DNA from: JBBQWZ01 sp043788745
Lineage (GTDB): Bacteria; Acidobacteriota; Terriglobia; Bryobacterales; Bryobacteraceae
Assembly: GCA_043788745.1 (NCBI GenBank)
Contig: JAYVTO010000304.1
Location: 1-28,486 of the forward strand
DNA length: 28,486 bases
Direction: 5' to 3'
Positions 1-8,418 of the stretch are shown here, in pieces. Below the pieces are notes generated by a model that searched no databases, was not told the DNA's origin, and was given only the letters and a program-made list of their open reading frames with translations. The stretch's first letter is position 1; each line of letters starts with the position of its first letter. The translations under genes and the position numbers were made by a program.

Positions 1-52
1 TGACGCAGTTGGGGATCGCGCCGATGCTCGAAGAGGTACACGTGGTGTGGGG

Positions 53-75
53 CCGCTCGCTTACGCTCGCGGTTC
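53..75 (+). repeat. Dispersed short repeat, copy 1
   Basis: This 23-base element has the core CGCTCGCTTACGCTCGCGG followed by TTC. Related copies lie at 13389-13411, 15472-15491 and 19162-19182, all on the minus strand. It sits in non-coding sequence, as the others do. On the plus strand it would read LAYARGS, a peptide string I recall from many spurious acidobacterial proteins, which fits a widespread non-coding repeat. No transposase accompanies it here. Confidence 0.55.
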
Positions 76-206
76 TTCGAGAGGAGGATTTTCCACGGGT
101 ACCGGCTGGTGCATCCGCTCCCGACGCGGCCCTTCGGGCCGCTTTGGTCGCGGCTCGGATTTGGTGTATTGTGCAATGGACGTAGCGTAAAGATCGCCGT
201 CCTAAA

Positions 207-283
207 GGGCGGGGTTATAGCCGCGGTGTTTGGCGGAGCAACTCCGAGGTGACGGGCGGGGTTATCGTGGTGGCGTTTGGCGG
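207..283. repeat. Imperfect 30-bp direct repeat, two copies
   Basis: Copies at 207-236 and 254-283 (period 47) both begin GGGCGGGGTTAT and end GTTTGGCGG or nearly so, with a few differences in the middle. They lie just beyond the 3' end of the lipoprotein gene, which stops at 290. The rest of 1-289 shows no convincing coding sequence: the open frames there are short and skewed to Arg/Gly. The role of the repeat is unknown. Confidence 0.5.
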
Positions 284-289
284 CGCACT

Positions 290-817
290 TTAGTGGACGA
301 TGCGGTCGAGGTGCCAGCCGCCTTGTTCCAGAAACTGAAGCTGGACGGGGGCATCGGGGTGGAAGTCGCCGCGGCGAACTCCCATCATCGGCACGGGTCC
401 GCTGAGGCAGGAATTATTGACGTAGACACCTAACTTCGCTTCGACGAGCTTACCGCCTTTGATGTCCTTGACATTGATGACTTCCTGCAGGGACAGCGAG
501 AATTCACCACGCAGTTGGGCGTAGGGATTACGGGCGGAAGGCATCAGTATAATGTCGTCGGTGAAGCGGGTGGTCCGGCCCTTTTCGAGGAGCCGGAAGA
601 TCTGGAGGTCGCCGGATTGGATGGGCGCTTCCCACAATTCCGAACGGATTCCGCAATCGATCTGGCTCATGCTGAGTACGACTTGCTCGGCCTCCAACTG
701 CAGTGGCTTCGATTCGAGCAGGTCGCGGATTTTGTATTCTTTGAGGCCATCTCCACCACAGCCGACGGTCAACAACAGAAGCACTCCGAGAAGGACCCTG
801 GCGATACCGATACTCAT
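290..817 (-). CDS. Putative lipoprotein of unknown function
   Basis: About 175 residues. The N-terminus is a hydrophobic signal segment (residues 1-19) ending in LTVGC, a slightly off-consensus lipobox with Cys20 as the likely lipidated residue. The remainder is a soluble domain with mixed charge that I do not recognise. I chose the ATG at 817 because it gives a normal short lipoprotein signal peptide. An in-frame ATG at 880 is also possible: it overlaps the glgC stop as ATGA and would add 21 residues before the signal segment. Neither start has a clear Shine-Dalgarno sequence. The gene follows glgC on the same strand and is probably co-transcribed. The lipoprotein nature is fairly sure; the function is not known. 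Confidence 0.75.
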   Translation of the reverse strand: MSIGIARVLLGVLLLLTVGCGGDGLKEYKIRDLLESKPLQLEAEQVVLSMSQIDCGIRSELWEAPIQSGDLQIFRLLEKGRTTRFTDDIILMPSARNPYAQLRGEFSLSLQEVINVKDIKGGKLVEAKLGVYVNNSCLSGPVPMMGVRRGDFHPDAPVQLQFLEQGGWHLDRIVH

Positions 818-876
818 CGAAACTGAGCTTACGTTTCTTTGCGAACCGATGTCAAGTAGTTGTGGGAAGGTGGGTT

Positions 877-2130
877 TCATACGAGTAAGGTGGCGACGTC
901 GACCGAAGACCGGTGGCCTTCGACGACGACGATTCCGCTTTCGGTGACGTGGAACCATTGGCGATCGCGTTCGAGGTCGTAGCCGATGGTAGAGTCCTCG
1001 GGGACGCGGCAGTTCTTGTCGAGGATGGCGCGGCGAACGCGGGCGCGGCGGCCGATGTCGCAATTGTCGAAGACGATGGAATCCTCGACGACGGCTCCGG
1101 AGTGGACGCGGACGCCGCGGCCGAGAATGGAGCCTTTGACGGTGCCTCCGGAGAGGATGGTGCCTCCGGAGACGATAGAATCGACGGCTTGGCCGCGACG
1201 GCCTTCTTCATCAAAAATGAACTTGGCAGGCGGATCGGAGTAGCCGGCAGTGCGCAGCGGCCATTGGCGGTTATAAAGATTGAGCTCTGGCGTGACGTTG
1301 CGGAGATCCATACTGGCGTCGTAGTAGGCGTCGATCGTTCCGACGTCGCGCCAGTAGGCGGGCTGGCTGGCGGGGTCGCCAGGGATGTGGTTGCTTTGAA
1401 AGTCGTAGGCGTACATTTCGGTGCGCCCGATCAAGTTGGGGAGAATGTCTTTACCGAAATCGTGGCTGCTGTTGGGATTCGAGGCGTCGGCGTAGAGTTC
1501 GCGAAGCAGCAAGCCGGTGGAGAAAACGTAGTTGCCCATTGAGGCGAAGACGCGGCTGGGGTCGCCGGGCATGGTGGGGGCGTCGTGCTTCTTCTCGTGG
1601 AATCCACGAATCACGCCGTTTTCGTCGGCCTCGATGACGCCGAACTCGCTGGCGAGAGATCTCTCAACCGGGATGGCGGCGATGGTGGCCTGGGAGCGCT
1701 TGTCGACATGGTATTGAATCATGTCGCGGATGTTCATGCGGTAAATGTGATCGGCACCGAAGATGACGACGATGTGAGGGTCGGCCTGCTCGATCAGGTT
1801 GATGTTCTGATAGATGGCGTCGGCGGTACCGCGGTACCAATCTTCCTGTGCGGTGCGCATTTGCGCGGGGACAGGAATGATGAAGTGCTGGCGAAGGAGT
1901 CCGGTGGCTTCCCAGCCATCGCGGAGGTGCTGGAGGAGGCTCTGGCTCTTGAACTGGACGAGCACGTAGGTGGAGTAGACGCCGGAGTTGATGAGATTGG
2001 AGAGAACGAAGTCGATGATGCGGTAGCGTCCACCGAAGGGGACGGCCGGTTTCGCTCGCTCTTTGGTGAGCGGGTAGAGGCGAGTCCCTTTGCCCCCGGC
2101 CAGCACAAACGCCAATACACGCAATTGCAT
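877..2130 (-). CDS. glgC: Glucose-1-phosphate adenylyltransferase (ADP-glucose pyrophosphorylase)
   Basis: The enzyme makes ADP-glucose from ATP and glucose-1-phosphate, the committed step of bacterial glycogen synthesis, in the cytoplasm. The 417-residue product has the usual family length. The nucleotide-binding loop GGKGTRL lies at residues 12-18, followed by the KPAVPFGGRYRIIDF block (27-41) that carries activator and substrate contacts, and WYRGTADAIYQN and FGADHIYRM further on. The C-terminal third looks like the left-handed beta-helix domain (repeated hydrophobic/Gly turns such as GGTILSGGTVKGSILG). It starts at ATG 2130, divergent from a glycosyltransferase gene. No other glg genes are in the window. 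The stop overlaps a possible ATG of the downstream lipoprotein gene. Confidence 0.95.
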   Translation of the reverse strand: MQLRVLAFVLAGGKGTRLYPLTKERAKPAVPFGGRYRIIDFVLSNLINSGVYSTYVLVQFKSQSLLQHLRDGWEATGLLRQHFIIPVPAQMRTAQEDWYRGTADAIYQNINLIEQADPHIVVIFGADHIYRMNIRDMIQYHVDKRSQATIAAIPVERSLASEFGVIEADENGVIRGFHEKKHDAPTMPGDPSRVFASMGNYVFSTGLLLRELYADASNPNSSHDFGKDILPNLIGRTEMYAYDFQSNHIPGDPASQPAYWRDVGTIDAYYDASMDLRNVTPELNLYNRQWPLRTAGYSDPPAKFIFDEEGRRGQAVDSIVSGGTILSGGTVKGSILGRGVRVHSGAVVEDSIVFDNCDIGRRARVRRAILDKNCRVPEDSTIGYDLERDRQWFHVTESGIVVVEGHRSSVDVATLLV

Positions 2131-2212
2131 GGTTCACCTATTCTGCGAGATCCGGGGGGTAGAACGCAAACACAAGGTGCATACAGCCGTGTTCGCGGAG
2201 TAGTCTAAAAAA

Positions 2213-3100
2213 GTGCTGCCGCTCGTTAGCATCGTGACGCCAAGTTTGAATATGGTGGCGTTTCTGGACGAAGCGATCCGGAGCGTGCTGGCGCAGGACT
2301 ACGCGCGGATTGAGTACATCGTACTCGACGGAGGCTCGACGGACGGTTCGGCGGATATTCTGGATCGGTATCGAGGGGTAATCGAAGTGATCGTGGCACC
2401 GGACGACGGGCCTGCCGATTGCATTCAGAAAGGCTTTGGGAGGGCGAGCGGTGAGATTCTCGCGTGGCTCAGCGCGGATGATGTGCTGTTACCGAACGCG
2501 GTCCGGGAGGCGGTGGAGGCGCTCGCGCGGAATCCGAGTGCGGCTGGCGTCTATGGCGATGCGCAGTGGATTTCCGGGAGTGGGGCTACGATTGGCGCCT
2601 ATCCAACGGGTGATTTTGCGGCAAATAGGCTGGAACGCGAGTGCTTCATTTGCCAGCCTGCATGTTTCTTTCGGACGTCAACGTTCCAATCGGCTGGAGG
2701 CATGGACGTTGGCCTGCGGTACACGTTCGACTGGGATTTGTGGATCCGCATGAGCCGGGTTGCACCGTTTGTGCACGTCACGGGGCAGTGGGCGCGGTCG
2801 CGCATGCATGCGACGAACATTTCGCTGGGTCAAAAAGGCAGGGTTCTCGACGAATCGATCGCGCTGTTGCGACGGCACGCGAGATACGTTCCCGTGCACT
2901 GGGTGTACGGCTGGCTGAGCTACGCCGACGAACCGTCGGATCAGTTTTTTCAAGTTCCGCGACGATCGCCCGCGCGATACCTGAGAGCGCTGTACACGGG
3001 GGCGCGGTGGAACAGCGGCCAAATGGCGCGTTATGCGGGAGAATGGTTTCAAGGACTCCGTGCGCATCGCTCTTCTTCAAATCGACCCGACGGCGGGTGA
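2213..3100 (+). CDS. Family 2 glycosyltransferase
   Basis: This 295-residue protein opens with the GT-A fold signature VSIVTPSLN (residues 5-13), then LDGGSTDGS (about 39-47) and the SADD (DXD-like) metal/sugar-nucleotide site near residue 90. FDWDLWIRM near 173 resembles the acceptor-side ED/WD motif of this family. It would transfer a sugar to a polysaccharide, lipid or protein acceptor; donor and acceptor cannot be read from the sequence. The start is GTG 2213, with MLPLVSIV directly at the beta-1 strand. No transmembrane segment is evident, so it is cytosolic or membrane-associated. Its 3' end overlaps the NAD synthetase gene by about 41 bases, although the two are functionally unrelated as far as known. 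Confidence 0.88.
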   Translation: MLPLVSIVTPSLNMVAFLDEAIRSVLAQDYARIEYIVLDGGSTDGSADILDRYRGVIEVIVAPDDGPADCIQKGFGRASGEILAWLSADDVLLPNAVREAVEALARNPSAAGVYGDAQWISGSGATIGAYPTGDFAANRLERECFICQPACFFRTSTFQSAGGMDVGLRYTFDWDLWIRMSRVAPFVHVTGQWARSRMHATNISLGQKGRVLDESIALLRRHARYVPVHWVYGWLSYADEPSDQFFQVPRRSPARYLRALYTGARWNSGQMARYAGEWFQGLRAHRSSSNRPDGG

Positions 3101-4697
3101 TCTTTCCGGCAACGCCGCCCGTATACTTGCAGCCGCGCGCAAGGCGGGCGAGCAAGGCGCGGATTTGGCAGTAACTTCCGAGTTGGCGCTGATGGGCTAT
3201 CTGCCGCGCGATCTTCTGATGAGCCACGGCTTCGTCGCACGGAGCCGCGCCGTGCTCGACGAGCTTGCGGGAGAACTGGCGGGAGGCCCGGCGTTGCTGG
3301 TTGGGGTCGCAACCGCCAATACGGAGGCCGAGGGCCGCCCGCTTCGCAACAGCGCGATTCTTCTCGAGCGCGGCCGCGCTGGACAGGCCTTTCACAAGAC
3401 CCTGTTGCCGACCTACGACGTCTTTGACGAAGACCGGTATTTTGAAGCAGGCCGCGGCCCGCAGATTCTGGAGTTCGGCGGGAAGCGGCTCGGCATCAGC
3501 ATCTGCGAAGACGTATGGAACGATCGCGATTTCTGGCAGCGTCGCCGTTATCATCAGGATCCGATCGCCGTGCTTACGGCGGCAGGCGCGGAGATCATCA
3601 TCAATCTTTCTGCGTCGCCCTTCACGGCGGGCAAGCAAACGATGCGTGAACGCATGCTTGGTCATCTGGCCAAGAAGCACGGCTTGCCGCTGATCTACGT
3701 GAATCAGGTGGGTGGGAACGACGACCTGATCTTCGACGGGCGCAGTTGCGCTTTCGATGCGGACGGCCATTTGGCAGCGCGGGCGAGGGGCTTCTCCGAA
3801 GACGTCGTGACGGTCGACACCGATCCGATGCGAGGCGCGACCGCGGCCGATGACTTCGTGCCGGAGGCCGAAATTTGGAATGCGCTGGTTCTCGGCGTCC
3901 GCGACTACGCGCGCAAGACGGGCTTCCCACGCGTGCAACTTGGTCTCTCCGGCGGAATCGATTCCGCATTGACGGCGGCAATCGCGGTGGAGGCCATGGG
4001 GCCGGACAACGTATTGGGCGTGATGATGCCGTCGCCGTATTCGAGCCAGGGCAGCGTGGACGACTCGGTCGAATTGGCTGGTTACCTGGGCATTCGTACG
4101 CTGACGTTGCCGATTGAGAACATCATGCAGGCCTTTGCACGCACCTTGAAGGGCGCCTTTGCAAACTACGCGGAGGATGTCACCGAGGAGAATATTCAAT
4201 CGCGCATTCGCGGGAATCTGCTGATGGCGCTATCGAACAAGTACGGGTCGCTGCTGCTCACGACGGGGAACAAGAGCGAACTGGCGGTCGGATATTGCAC
4301 GCTCTACGGCGATATGTCGGGCGGCCTTGCGGTGATCGCCGATCTTCCGAAGATGATGGTTTATCGCTTGTCGCGCTGGCGGAATCAGGTCCGGCGCGAG
4401 ATTCCGGAATCGACCATTACGAAAGCGCCTTCGGCGGAGTTGAAGCCGAATCAGAGGGATCAGGATTCGCTGCCGCCGTATGAGATTCTCGACGACATCC
4501 TTGAATGGCACGTTGAACAAAGCGCAACCGCGGCCGAGATCATCGCACATGGTTTCGACGAAGCAACGGTGCGGCGCGTGCTGCGGTTGGTGCGGATCGC
4601 GGAGTTCAAGCGCAAGCAGGCAGCGCCGGGACTCAAAGTTACGTCGCGAGCGTTCGGCACGGGCTGGCGAATGCCGATCGCGCGCGGCGGCGAATAG
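3060..4697 (+). CDS. nadE: Glutamine-dependent NAD(+) synthetase
   Basis: A two-domain enzyme that amidates nicotinic acid adenine dinucleotide to NAD+, the last step of NAD synthesis. The N-terminal nitrilase-type glutaminase domain carries a Glu-Lys-Cys triad at about Glu41, Lys113 (FHKTLLPTYD) and Cys149 (ISICEDVW). The C-terminal synthetase domain has the ATP pyrophosphate loop SGGIDS at about 297-302 and TTGNKSELAVGY later. About 545 residues, as usual for this class. I chose GTG 3060 because AAGGA lies four to five bases upstream and VRIALLQIDPTAGDL matches the family start. An ATG at 3033 in the same frame is the alternative. It is convergent with the gene ending at 4715. Confidence 0.95.
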   Translation: MRIALLQIDPTAGDLSGNAARILAAARKAGEQGADLAVTSELALMGYLPRDLLMSHGFVARSRAVLDELAGELAGGPALLVGVATANTEAEGRPLRNSAILLERGRAGQAFHKTLLPTYDVFDEDRYFEAGRGPQILEFGGKRLGISICEDVWNDRDFWQRRRYHQDPIAVLTAAGAEIIINLSASPFTAGKQTMRERMLGHLAKKHGLPLIYVNQVGGNDDLIFDGRSCAFDADGHLAARARGFSEDVVTVDTDPMRGATAADDFVPEAEIWNALVLGVRDYARKTGFPRVQLGLSGGIDSALTAAIAVEAMGPDNVLGVMMPSPYSSQGSVDDSVELAGYLGIRTLTLPIENIMQAFARTLKGAFANYAEDVTEENIQSRIRGNLLMALSNKYGSLLLTTGNKSELAVGYCTLYGDMSGGLAVIADLPKMMVYRLSRWRNQVRREIPESTITKAPSAELKPNQRDQDSLPPYEILDDILEWHVEQSATAAEIIAHGFDEATVRRVLRLVRIAEFKRKQAAPGLKVTSRAFGTGWRMPIARGGE

Positions 4698-4714
4698 CCG
4701 CTTTTGCAAGCTGC

Positions 4715-5098
4715 CTAATCGGTTCCCGCGACGTCAGACCAGTCGCCGGACACAATGCGCGCTTTTCCTTCGACGGAGGCCAGGTACAGATAGGTCCACG
4801 CTTCCAACTGTCCGCCGTCTTCTGTATCGACCAGGATCAACATGCGATCGTAGCGGGGGCCTTCAAATTCATCGAGGACGCGAAATGTTTCGGCTGGGTC
4901 GTGGAGTTTCCACAGTTCCCCCGTCACCCATTCGCCCGCGTCGCCCGGAAGCATAGCCGGATGCCAGGAGATGCGATAGAGTTTGCCGAGCGTTCTTCCC
5001 GCGGTGAGAAAAGTCGCGCCAGCGGTGAACAATCCGGACTTGGTTTGCGGCACGGAACGCCGCAACGTTCCGTACACGAAGAGGCGATTGCAGTTCAT
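4715..5098 (-). CDS. Gamma-glutamylcyclotransferase-like (AIG2/GGCT fold) protein
   Basis: This 127-residue protein has the fold's N-terminal signature FVYGTLR (residues 7-13), which forms the substrate pocket, and LDEFEG at 75-80 with a candidate catalytic glutamate (Glu77 or Glu79), followed by Y-D-R. Members cyclise gamma-glutamyl peptides to 5-oxoproline or act on gamma-glutamylamines; the true substrate cannot be told. The ATG at 5098 overlaps the stop of the upstream S9 peptidase as ATGA, so translation is probably coupled. The pairing suggests a small-peptide degradation role, but this is inference. Fold assignment is confident, the reaction less so. Confidence 0.85.
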   Translation of the reverse strand: MNCNRLFVYGTLRRSVPQTKSGLFTAGATFLTAGRTLGKLYRISWHPAMLPGDAGEWVTGELWKLHDPAETFRVLDEFEGPRYDRMLILVDTEDGGQLEAWTYLYLASVEGKARIVSGDWSDVAGTD

Positions 5099-7563
5099 TT
5101 CTTAAGATTCGTTTCAAAGAGCTTGTAGATGCGTTTGTACTCGTCGGCCCAACTGCCGGGCTGCACGAAGCCGTGGTCTTCCACCGGATACACGGCGAGT
5201 TCCCAATTTTCTTTCTTCAGCTCGATCAAGCGCTGCACAAGGCGGACGCTGTCCTGGAAGTGGACGTTGACGTCGACCATGCCGTGCGCGATGAGCAGGG
5301 CGCCCTTCAACCCTTGCGCGAAATAAATTGGCCCGGATTTGCGATAGGATTCCGCGTCCTTCTGCGGAAGGTTGAGAATGTTCGCAGTGTAGTTGTGATT
5401 GTAGTGAGCCCAGTCCGTGACGGGCCGCAGTGCCGCGCCCGCCGCGAATACATCGGGCGCAGTGAACATGGCCATCAACGTGATGAAGCCGCCGTAGCTG
5501 CCGCCGTAGATGCCGATTCGCTTGGCATCGACGCCATGCTGTGTTTGAAGCCACTTCGCGGCATCGATGTGGTCCTCAAGATCCTTGCCGCCCATGTGGC
5601 GGTAAATCCCAGTGCGCCAATCTCGACCGTATCCGGCGGATCCGCGATAGTCGATGTCGATCACCAGATATCCTTGCTCCATCAGGAAATGATGGAAGAG
5701 GAAGTTCGGTGCATAGTTCGACCAATACTTGTGCACGTTCTGGAGGTACCCGGCGCCATGCACGAACATCACCGCCGGGCCGCCTTTCTTGAAGTTGGCG
5801 GGCTTGTAGATACGGGCAGGAACCTTCGCGCCATCGCGTGCCGGAATCTCGACGATCGGCACGTCGATCCAGGCGTAGTTCCAAAATTGAGGATTCGGCG
5901 AGGAGGTGAGCTTCTTTGCGTCGGTGCCCGGCTGGTTCGCCATCACGAATAGCTCCTGCGGCTTGTTGGTGAACGAATAGAGATCGGCGATCCATTGCTC
6001 GTCGCGCGAGATCACGGTCTGGTGCGAGCCGGTGGCCTTTGTGATGCGCGTGCGCGGCCCGCCGTCGACGCTCATCGAATACAAATTCTTTTCGCCGAAG
6101 TGCGCCTCGCTGGTTGTGAGATAAAACGTCTTGCCGTCGTTCGATAGCCGGACGCCAGAGACTTCGAACTTTCCGGACGTAAGTTGTTTGGGTTCGCCGG
6201 CGGCGAACGGCACGCGATAGAGATGTGCGTAACCGTCACGCTCGCTCTGAAAGTAGATGGTTTCGTTATCCTGCAACCAGCCGAGCGTGCCGGAGCCAGG
6301 GCCGTCCACCCAGGCGTCATCGTGTTCGGCGTGGATCGTCCGCGCTTTCCCGGTTTCTGCGTCGATCGCCAGCACCCAGCGATCCTTGTTGTCGGCGGCC
6401 CGAGCCATCACGACCATCTTGGTGCCGTCGTCGGAGAAGATCGGCATCTGCAATTGCACCTCGCGATCCTTGATGCCTGTGTCGATGAACTTCGAATCGC
6501 CCGTAACGGCGTCGAGCATTACGAGCCGATTGCGGCCCTGCGTGTCGCCGACGTTGGTGCGCGAGTTGATGTCCTCGACGTAGGCGGATTCGGTGACGTA
6601 GTTCGGCACAATGGTGCTCTTGGCGCGATCGCCGGCTTCGCTGAGCATAGCGACGACGAACTTCCCGTTCGGCTCGAGCATCATTTGCGTCGCGCTGTTT
6701 CGCGGCGGAACGTTGAACGGCTTGCGCGTTTCTTCCTTCTTGCGTTTTGCCTCAGTCTCTTCGCGGCGCTTCGCGCGATCGCGGACCACTTCGAGAAGGT
6801 CGCGTTCTTCTTTCTTGAGAAATTCCTGGCTATCGGTGCCGCGCTGTGTGTCGCCAGCAGCACCGGCCGTCGGCGGACCGCCCGCGCGCATCCCGCCGCC
6901 TTGGCCGCGGCCCCCGCCGCCGAAACCCGCAGTAGGCGGCGCGGCGCCGCCCGCAGGCTGAGCAGCAGCCGCGCGGATGTCGGTGATCTGCTCGAGCATC
7001 CCGCCGTCGAGCGCGAGGGCGAAAAGCTGGCCTCCGCGCAGGAACGAGATTTTCTTGCTGTCTGGTGAGAATCGCGGATTCGTTTCGGCGTCGCTGGTCT
7101 TTGTCAACTGGCGCCGCGTGTCGGTTTGATGATCCCAAATGAAAAGATCACCTTGCGAGGCGTACGCCGTATAGCGCCGGTCTCTGCTGAGGTCACCGGC
7201 TCCGCCGAAGCCCCCAAAGCGACCGCCTCCGCCATCGAACACGGGCGGCGCCAGTTTGGCCTCGTCGTCCGTCAACTTGCGAAGTCCAGATCCGTCGCGA
7301 TGGACGACGTAGGTGTCGTTCGACGCGTCGCGTGGGTCGGAATACTGCTTCCACGAAAAGTAGATCTTCTGGCCGTCGCCGGAGAAGCGTACCGCGCTCT
7401 GTTCGTATCCCGTGAGTTCGGCGCCCCGCATGATGTTATCGATCGTGAGTGCGAACTTCGCCTGTTTCTGCACGGCGGCGGCCCCGCTTTGCGCCCGTAG
7501 CGAAGTGACGGGTCCGGTGACCAGCAGGAAGAGCGAGAACAGCGCGAGTTGCTTCTGGACCAT
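5095..7563 (-). CDS. Secreted S9 family prolyl oligopeptidase-like serine peptidase
   Basis: An 822-residue protein. Residues 1-24 form a Sec-type signal peptide (hydrophobic core ending near LRAQS). The middle is a beta-propeller of WD40/TolB-like blades, recognisable by phrases such as RFSGDGQKIYFS and PRFSPDSKKISF. The C-terminal alpha/beta-hydrolase domain has GGSYGG with nucleophile Ser689, Asp764 (GMVDVN) and His797 (EDHGF), so the triad is complete. It should cleave short peptides in the periplasm, most like dipeptidyl peptidase IV or acylaminoacyl peptidases. Odd feature: a Gly/Ala/Pro-rich low-complexity insert at roughly residues 200-240 within the propeller. It is divergent from the SDR gene at 7597 and coupled to the GGCT-like gene. 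Confidence 0.93.
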   Translation of the reverse strand: MVQKQLALFSLFLLVTGPVTSLRAQSGAAAVQKQAKFALTIDNIMRGAELTGYEQSAVRFSGDGQKIYFSWKQYSDPRDASNDTYVVHRDGSGLRKLTDDEAKLAPPVFDGGGGRFGGFGGAGDLSRDRRYTAYASQGDLFIWDHQTDTRRQLTKTSDAETNPRFSPDSKKISFLRGGQLFALALDGGMLEQITDIRAAAAQPAGGAAPPTAGFGGGGRGQGGGMRAGGPPTAGAAGDTQRGTDSQEFLKKEERDLLEVVRDRAKRREETEAKRKKEETRKPFNVPPRNSATQMMLEPNGKFVVAMLSEAGDRAKSTIVPNYVTESAYVEDINSRTNVGDTQGRNRLVMLDAVTGDSKFIDTGIKDREVQLQMPIFSDDGTKMVVMARAADNKDRWVLAIDAETGKARTIHAEHDDAWVDGPGSGTLGWLQDNETIYFQSERDGYAHLYRVPFAAGEPKQLTSGKFEVSGVRLSNDGKTFYLTTSEAHFGEKNLYSMSVDGGPRTRITKATGSHQTVISRDEQWIADLYSFTNKPQELFVMANQPGTDAKKLTSSPNPQFWNYAWIDVPIVEIPARDGAKVPARIYKPANFKKGGPAVMFVHGAGYLQNVHKYWSNYAPNFLFHHFLMEQGYLVIDIDYRGSAGYGRDWRTGIYRHMGGKDLEDHIDAAKWLQTQHGVDAKRIGIYGGSYGGFITLMAMFTAPDVFAAGAALRPVTDWAHYNHNYTANILNLPQKDAESYRKSGPIYFAQGLKGALLIAHGMVDVNVHFQDSVRLVQRLIELKKENWELAVYPVEDHGFVQPGSWADEYKRIYKLFETNLKK

Positions 7564-7596
7564 AAGTGAAAATCATAGCGCGTATATACTGGTGCG

Positions 7597-8418
7597 GTGA
7601 AAGATTTCAAGAACAAAGTCGCTGTTGTCACCGGCGCGGCCAGTGGTATCGGATTCGCAATGGCGCGGCGCTTTCAATCTGACGGGATGAAGCTTGTACT
7701 CGCCGACCGCGACGAGGAAGGGCTGTCGGCGATTGCCGGAGAGTTTCTGGGCGCCGTGTTCGTGGCGGTCGACGTTGCGAAGCTCGAAGACATCGAGCGT
7801 CTAGCAGTTGAATCGTACAAAGCGTTCGGTGCGGTGGACGTTCTTTGCAACAACGCGGGAATCGGTTCAGGGCCGTACTTGAGCTGGCAGCACTCCGCGG
7901 AGAGTTGGGAGAACGTAATCGGCGTAAATCTGCACAGCGTGATTCACGGCGTACGTGTGTTTGTGCCGAGGATGCTGGCCCAGAATTCAGAGGGCCACAT
8001 CGTCAATACGGCATCGATGGCCGGGCATGGGGCCGCGCCGCTGATGGGCCCTTACAACGTGACGAAATACGGCGTGGTTGCGCTTTCTGAAGTGTTGCAC
8101 GGAGAATTGCAACTGGTGCAGTCGAAGCTGCGTGTTTCGGTTCTCTGCCCGGCGTTTGTGAAAACGAATATCGCGTCGAACGCGAATCAGGGCGACGCTG
8201 GTACGGCTGAGCAGGAGCAGTTTCGCGAGATGATTCGCCAACGTGTCGCAGACGGGATTCCGGCCTCCGCCGTGGCGGACCGCGTCTTCGAGGCCATTCG
8301 CGACGAGCAGTTCTGGATTCTGACGCATCCCGAATACAAGCCCGGCGTAATTGCAAGGGCCGAAGGGATCGTTGCGGAGAAGAATCCGCCGCTGCCGAGT
8401 TTCGAGCCGCCGAAGTAG
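7597..8418 (+). CDS. SDR family NAD(P)-dependent oxidoreductase (classical type)
   Basis: A Rossmann-fold dehydrogenase of 273 residues. The cofactor loop TGAASGIG is at 12-19, Asp37 (LADRD) follows beta-2, NNAG is at 85-88, and the catalytic Ser140, Tyr153 and Lys157 (YNVTK) are all present. It reduces a carbonyl or oxidises an alcohol; the substrate cannot be deduced. The start is GTG 7597, only 33 bases from the divergent S9 peptidase start, so both promoters must be packed into or overlap this spacer. The stop abuts the stop of the aminotransferase on the other strand (8419) with no gap. Confidence 0.9.
   Translation: MKDFKNKVAVVTGAASGIGFAMARRFQSDGMKLVLADRDEEGLSAIAGEFLGAVFVAVDVAKLEDIERLAVESYKAFGAVDVLCNNAGIGSGPYLSWQHSAESWENVIGVNLHSVIHGVRVFVPRMLAQNSEGHIVNTASMAGHGAAPLMGPYNVTKYGVVALSEVLHGELQLVQSKLRVSVLCPAFVKTNIASNANQGDAGTAEQEQFREMIRQRVADGIPASAVADRVFEAIRDEQFWILTHPEYKPGVIARAEGIVAEKNPPLPSFEPPK

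Noticed and set aside
2778..4199. Long minus-strand open frame of 473 codons opposite nadE
   Set aside because: It is antisense to the well-supported NAD synthetase and glycosyltransferase genes, is rich in Arg/His/Ala, and matches no family. Long antisense frames are expected in GC-rich genes.
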